Shown one piece after another: positions 60,215 to 64,000 of a DNA stretch of 64,000 nt (its first letter is position 1; each line of letters begins with the position of its first letter). The stretch comes from Selaginella tamariscina. Taxonomy: Eukaryota; Streptophyta; Lycopodiopsida; Selaginellales; Selaginellaceae. The notes below the pieces were generated by a model. The model saw only the letters and a list, made by a program, of their open reading frames with translations, had not been told where the DNA came from and ran no database searches. The translations under genes were made by a program, and so were the position numbers. The stretch covers positions 129,001-193,000 of the forward strand of contig PUQB01000406.1 of NCBI GenBank assembly GCA_003024785.1, given 5' to 3'.

Positions 60215-61705
60215 CATCTTCTTGAAAATTCTAACGAGATTTTCCACCAAACCATCTATATGAAAATGATAAGTGTTTGTGAAAGTGTGGTGTATCCCCA
60301 ATCGAGATATCAAAACATGAAATGCCTCAGTCATAAATGTAAGACCATTGTTCGAGAGAATTCACTTCTAACAAAAATGTTAAAACACTACCCAATTAAA
60401 GATAAAGTGGCTAACATCAAAAGCAATCACACTAAGAAGCATCAACTTCCATATGACAAATTACGTATTTGGAAGCGATAATAATATACTCATTAGTAGC
60501 AATCGACTGTGGAAAAAGTCTTATTAAATTAAATGCCACCAACTCAAATGGATAAGAAACTGCAATGGGCTTCAACCGTCCATCCAAAGTACAAGGGGGG
60601 TATTGTAAGCTTAGCATTACACAAAACTATGCACATATTAGATCACATCTTCTTGCAACTCTAACCAATAGAAAGCTTCTCAATCACAATGATGTCCCAT
60701 GTGCTTGCTAAGAATAAAAGAGTCATGATAAGCATGGAATAAAGATCGAAGGCCATCAATCGCAAATGATCATCCAAATCAGTCTTTACAAAATAAATAA
60801 GGTCGTCTTGAAGGCAGTATTAAGAATATAAGTCCTAAGTCATCCACAAGCAATGCACCCATTATAGCTTCACCTTTTGAATTTCACGAACCTCATATAA
60901 TCAAACTTTATAATACACCTTGTGAACACTGAATGTTAAGCACAACAACTACTGACGATACGAATCTTCATCCAAAAAATCCACTGATGTTGGAATAACT
61001 AGCTCCTTAGGAACATATGAAGAAAGAGAAGGTGAAAGAAGACTTGAGAAAGAGTGTTAACATCAATTATGAAACTCCTTCAACAATGAACAACCTCAAA
61101 GTTGTAAATCTGAAGTTTCAAGGCTCATCAAGCAATACGATTAACCAAGTTCTTCTGCTTCAATAACAAAGTGACCACAACATGATCGCTTCCAACAACG
61201 TCTAAGAACCATGCAAATAAACATAAAGCTTCTAACCACTGCAAGACACTCCTTAGTTGTGGAGTAATTCACCTTTGCTAATTGCAATATACAGTTGATA
61301 TACACAATGAGATGACGTTGACCAGGCACATTAGTACTCTCCTACATCAACACGCCTTTGAGACCAATGTCAGAAGCATCCATGCGCAAAATGAAGGGAC
61401 GAGTGTAATTAGAATATGTAAAACTAGAAGAGTCATCAACAGCTCCTTAAGATCTGGCATGCTCGCAATCCTTAGATCAGACAAGAGATGATATTGAAGA
61501 CTTCAGCAACACTCACAAAGGTGCAGTACAATCCAAAAGATGATTTACAAAATGGCTAAGATATCCAAGAAAGTGTTGCACATCGATCACATACTTCAGT
61601 GTAGGGAATTTAGATCCAAACACACACTTATATCGCTTCAGCTTCAAACCAACTTTCATAGTCAATCCAAAACCTTGCGTACAGTATAAACATGCTCCTT
61701 CCATG
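60215..61705 (-). mobile_element. Ty3/gypsy pol remnant: RT end, RNase H, integrase
   Basis: Read from high to low on the minus strand: an RT-connection piece with LKLKRYKCVFGSKFPTLKYV and HFLGYLSHFVNHLLDCTAPL (61,513-61,704); an RNase H piece VNYSTTKECLAVV (about 61,200-61,290); and an integrase core piece with SNNGLTFMTEAFHVLISRLG then IHHTFTNTYHFHIDGLVENL (about 60,215-60,360), matching the DxG...YHPQTDGLVE region with the second Asp replaced. Stops and frame breaks throughout; dead. No LTRs identified. Confidence 0.8.
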
Positions 61706-61929
61706 AATTAACTTTTTGGCTTAGACCATAGGTTTTACTATTCATAAAATAGAATATAAACTTTTATTTATATAATTTTAAAAAATTAAAATCATTATAT
61801 AAATTTATTTGAAGTTTGTTGATTTAAATCATCATAGTTTATTTTGTGATTTAAAAGTCAAAATTGTCAATCCAAGGCTTCTCACTCTTACTTCTTATTG
61901 TCTTTCCTTCATGATTTTCCATCCATTCT

Positions 61930-62488
61930 TTAAATCCCTTAATGATGTAATTGTTGATCAACTCAAGAAGGAGTATGATGATCTTAACTTAACGTATGGG
62001 GCCAAGATTGCAACATGTCATTTTATTTCAATTAAGGATACTAGGCTAATCAAGGTAACTGTTTGGCGTCAATCATCAAATGAACTCAAGATCTTACAAG
62101 CAAATGTTAAAGAGATGTTAAAGAATGATGTTATCTAAAAGTTTTGAAGTCCTTAGGAGTTCAAACCTTATCTTATGATGAAGTTGGATATGAGCATTCT
62201 CTGCATCGACTATCGCCCATTGATGTAAATATTTTAGATGTTTATTCACTTCCTTATACTGTAGATCTTTGAATTGACTAGGGCAGAGCCGTTGGTTCAT
62301 CAAGATAGATCTCATGAATATTGGCAAGTTTCTATGGCTGACATGGACATTCCCAAGACTGCTTTTCGAACATCATTTGTCTTGGTGTCAGCGACTTTCC
62401 AGCATATGATGAATAAAATTCTTTGCGATATGTCGGAAGTAACTGTCAATTTTATCGATGATGTTTTAATTTACTTGGAAGGAACATG
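61930..62488 (+). mobile_element. Second Ty3/gypsy reverse-transcriptase remnant, opposite strand
   Basis: Plus-strand pieces: ELKILQANVKEMLKNDVI (62,077-62,138), an IDYRP piece near 62,208-62,222, then 62,274-62,488 with YWQVSMADMDIPKTAFRTSF, SATFQHMMNKIL and FIDDVLIYLEGT. The last contains the FIDD form of the RT catalytic box. The MPFGLTNAP-type segment between the fingers and the catalytic box is missing, so there is an internal deletion as well as frame breaks. Confidence 0.82.
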
Positions 62489-62699
62489 AAAGGCAAAAGT
62501 TATGGAAGCAAAAATAAAAATAAACAAACGAAGTGAAATAAAAATAAGAAAATGAAAAAAAGATGAGGAAGAGTCAAACAAGGGAGAGACTTTTTAAAAT
62601 CACATTTGGCATGATTAGGAGTCAACAATCCATAACAAGAATAAGGTCAGTTGGCACCACTCACAAAAATTGAAGCTCAAGCTAAATGTCATAGTTTTA

Positions 62700-64000
62700 T
62701 TATGACTCCTCTTTACTTTGGACGTTGACTATTGTTACCTACTGTACTATGTTGATAAGCCCTAGGTGTAGAAGAAACAGGCCCGCTTAGTGCACTTGGA
62801 TATCTAGTGATGGTCCGGCCGGGTGTCATTAGATATTTGCAAGAAACTCTGGGCGAAGCTAACACTTCCATCCAGAAAACTCTTACCTTAGTTTTTCGTG
62901 TCTCGGTTGGATTAATGGCTAGTTTTGGTGAGTTTGGCATGTCGGATATGCTTAGAAATACCCCCAAGTTTGACATGTTAGGGTTTAGGGGTCGATGGAT
63001 AACTCACCAAGTATGTTCCCTCTGGGAATGAGATTTCAGTGCTAGCCCACTTATGTAAACAGGAAAAACAGGGGGGGGCCTTGTCACATAAATAAGGTAG
63101 TATATAGGAGTGAGGGTTCCTGGGTTCATGACTGAGCTCGTTACTCTTCTCCCGTGCAAGCTCTAGCTTGTGTCGTCAATGCACAACCCTTGTTGTGCCG
63201 CCCTAACTTCCAGATGCCAGGGGTACGTCCCACCTTCGGGGTAGCCTACCCTTAACGTTGGCGAATCCATGCCTGGGAGGTCTTGTGGGAATGCACGTTC
63301 CAAGAAGCAGAGGTAGAGGCTTGTCTCCAGCCTCCTCCTCCATGTTAAGCTAGGGTAGCACTCATGGCCAAGCAAGGCACATCCGTGTCCTTGTCCAACT
63401 GTGGGCGTGGATCTTGTTTGACAGGTTCACGTTGCCTAGTTCCTAAGGTTCACTAAAGGGGTTCTAGAGTTGGCATTTAGGAGCCACGTTTGTGGCACTT
63501 GGTGCAACTCTTGAATCTAAGGGCTATGGCATGATAGCCCACATCGGGGAAGGCAGTGTCACATGGAGATGTGACACTGGGCTAAACGTCACATGGTACA
63601 ACGCCTGAGGCACGCCCTTTGGGGTTATGTCATGGGCTTGTCGCCAAGGGGTTGGATACTTACAAATAGACATGCTTGTGCTGCGCTAGGGTGCTAAGCC
63701 TTGGGCATTGCTCAAGGGAGGTTAGGTCTCATAACTAGGTGTGCTTTGGCACACTTGGCTAGGGGAGTGTTCTCCTTGGAATTCAAGGGTTGAACAACCT
63801 AAACATGTTAGCAGAGCCCTTTCGTGAGGCACTCGCAAGGTCATGTGCTTAGGGTTATCCCAAACCTAGCCTTAGGGAGTTTGCTTAGCAGAACACTCGT
63901 GTCCGCCTACGGCGCACACTCGTGTCCTCACTAAGTACTAGCCCTAGGTCTAGGGTATAACTTGGCCACTCAAACCCTTAGGGGTTAGTCGTGGTTCAGG
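62700..64000. other. GC-richer region, probably transposon-derived non-coding
   Basis: Composition shifts to roughly equal AT and GC, with no intron-type microsatellites. Repeated phrases such as GGCACACTTGG, ACTCGTGTCC (63,896 and 63,921) and TTAGGG occur. No long open frame, tRNA-like primer site or LTR pair could be shown within the window. It continues past the window edge. Confidence 0.35.

Overview
The window is plant nuclear DNA. The intact and degraded genes are land-plant families with GT-AG introns: a plant-type BRCA1 (RING, extended PHD, BRCT), a kelch-repeat acyl-CoA-binding protein, a tRNA m5C methyltransferase, ATG8, a VAP-type MSP protein, a SKA3-like kinetochore protein, PRP6 and SWC2/YL1. 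Short TTTAGGG telomere-type tracts are also present. Introns and spacers are very AT-rich and full of (TG)n, (CA)n, (GA)n and (TA)n microsatellites. I cannot place the lineage; the proteins do not look like a close relative of a model angiosperm.

Layout. 0-0.7 kb: 3' end of a SWC2/YL1 gene (+). 1.0-2.6: HAD hydrolase (-), intact. 3.8-5.0: ATG8 (-), intact. 6.1-8.5: basic nuclear-looking protein with a winged-helix-like segment (-), partly resolved. 9.2-11.3: VAP/MSP protein (-), intact, with a tandemly repeated exon/intron junction. 11.4-15.5: repeats, a 176-bp inverted duplication, a perfect 35-bp palindrome and unassigned coding fragments. 16.2-17.0: P-loop ATPase fragment (-). 17.0-18.5: 5'-truncated PRP6 (-). 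19.3-21.0: Gfo/Idh/MocA oxidoreductase (+). 21.4-22.6: unassigned exons. 25.3-27.9: WRC-like gene with duplicated exons (+). 28.1-30.8: SKA3-like gene (-). 31.8-33.1: unassigned intronless coding remnant. 33.9-40.0: BRCA1 (-). 40.1-47.7: AT-rich spacer made of a diverged satellite, a foldback element and a dead PIF/Harbinger transposase. 47.8-52.8: acyl-CoA-binding kelch gene (+). 52.9-54.2: SCP-like phosphatase (-), divergent from the methyltransferase gene (+) at 54.4-58.8. 60.2-62.5: two Ty3/gypsy pol remnants in opposite orientation. 62.7-64.0: GC-richer, unassigned, transposon-like.

There is no operon-like logic; these are independent housekeeping, DNA-repair, chromatin and trafficking genes. 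A striking pattern is that many recognisable exons miss or gain one base, usually in or beside short homopolymers (BRCA1, kelch gene, methyltransferase, oxidoreductase, PRP6), while HAD, ATG8 and VAP read through cleanly. I read this mainly as assembly indel error, with true decay possible for PRP6. Exon boundaries were derived by hand from splice consensus and frame continuity; no alignment was run.
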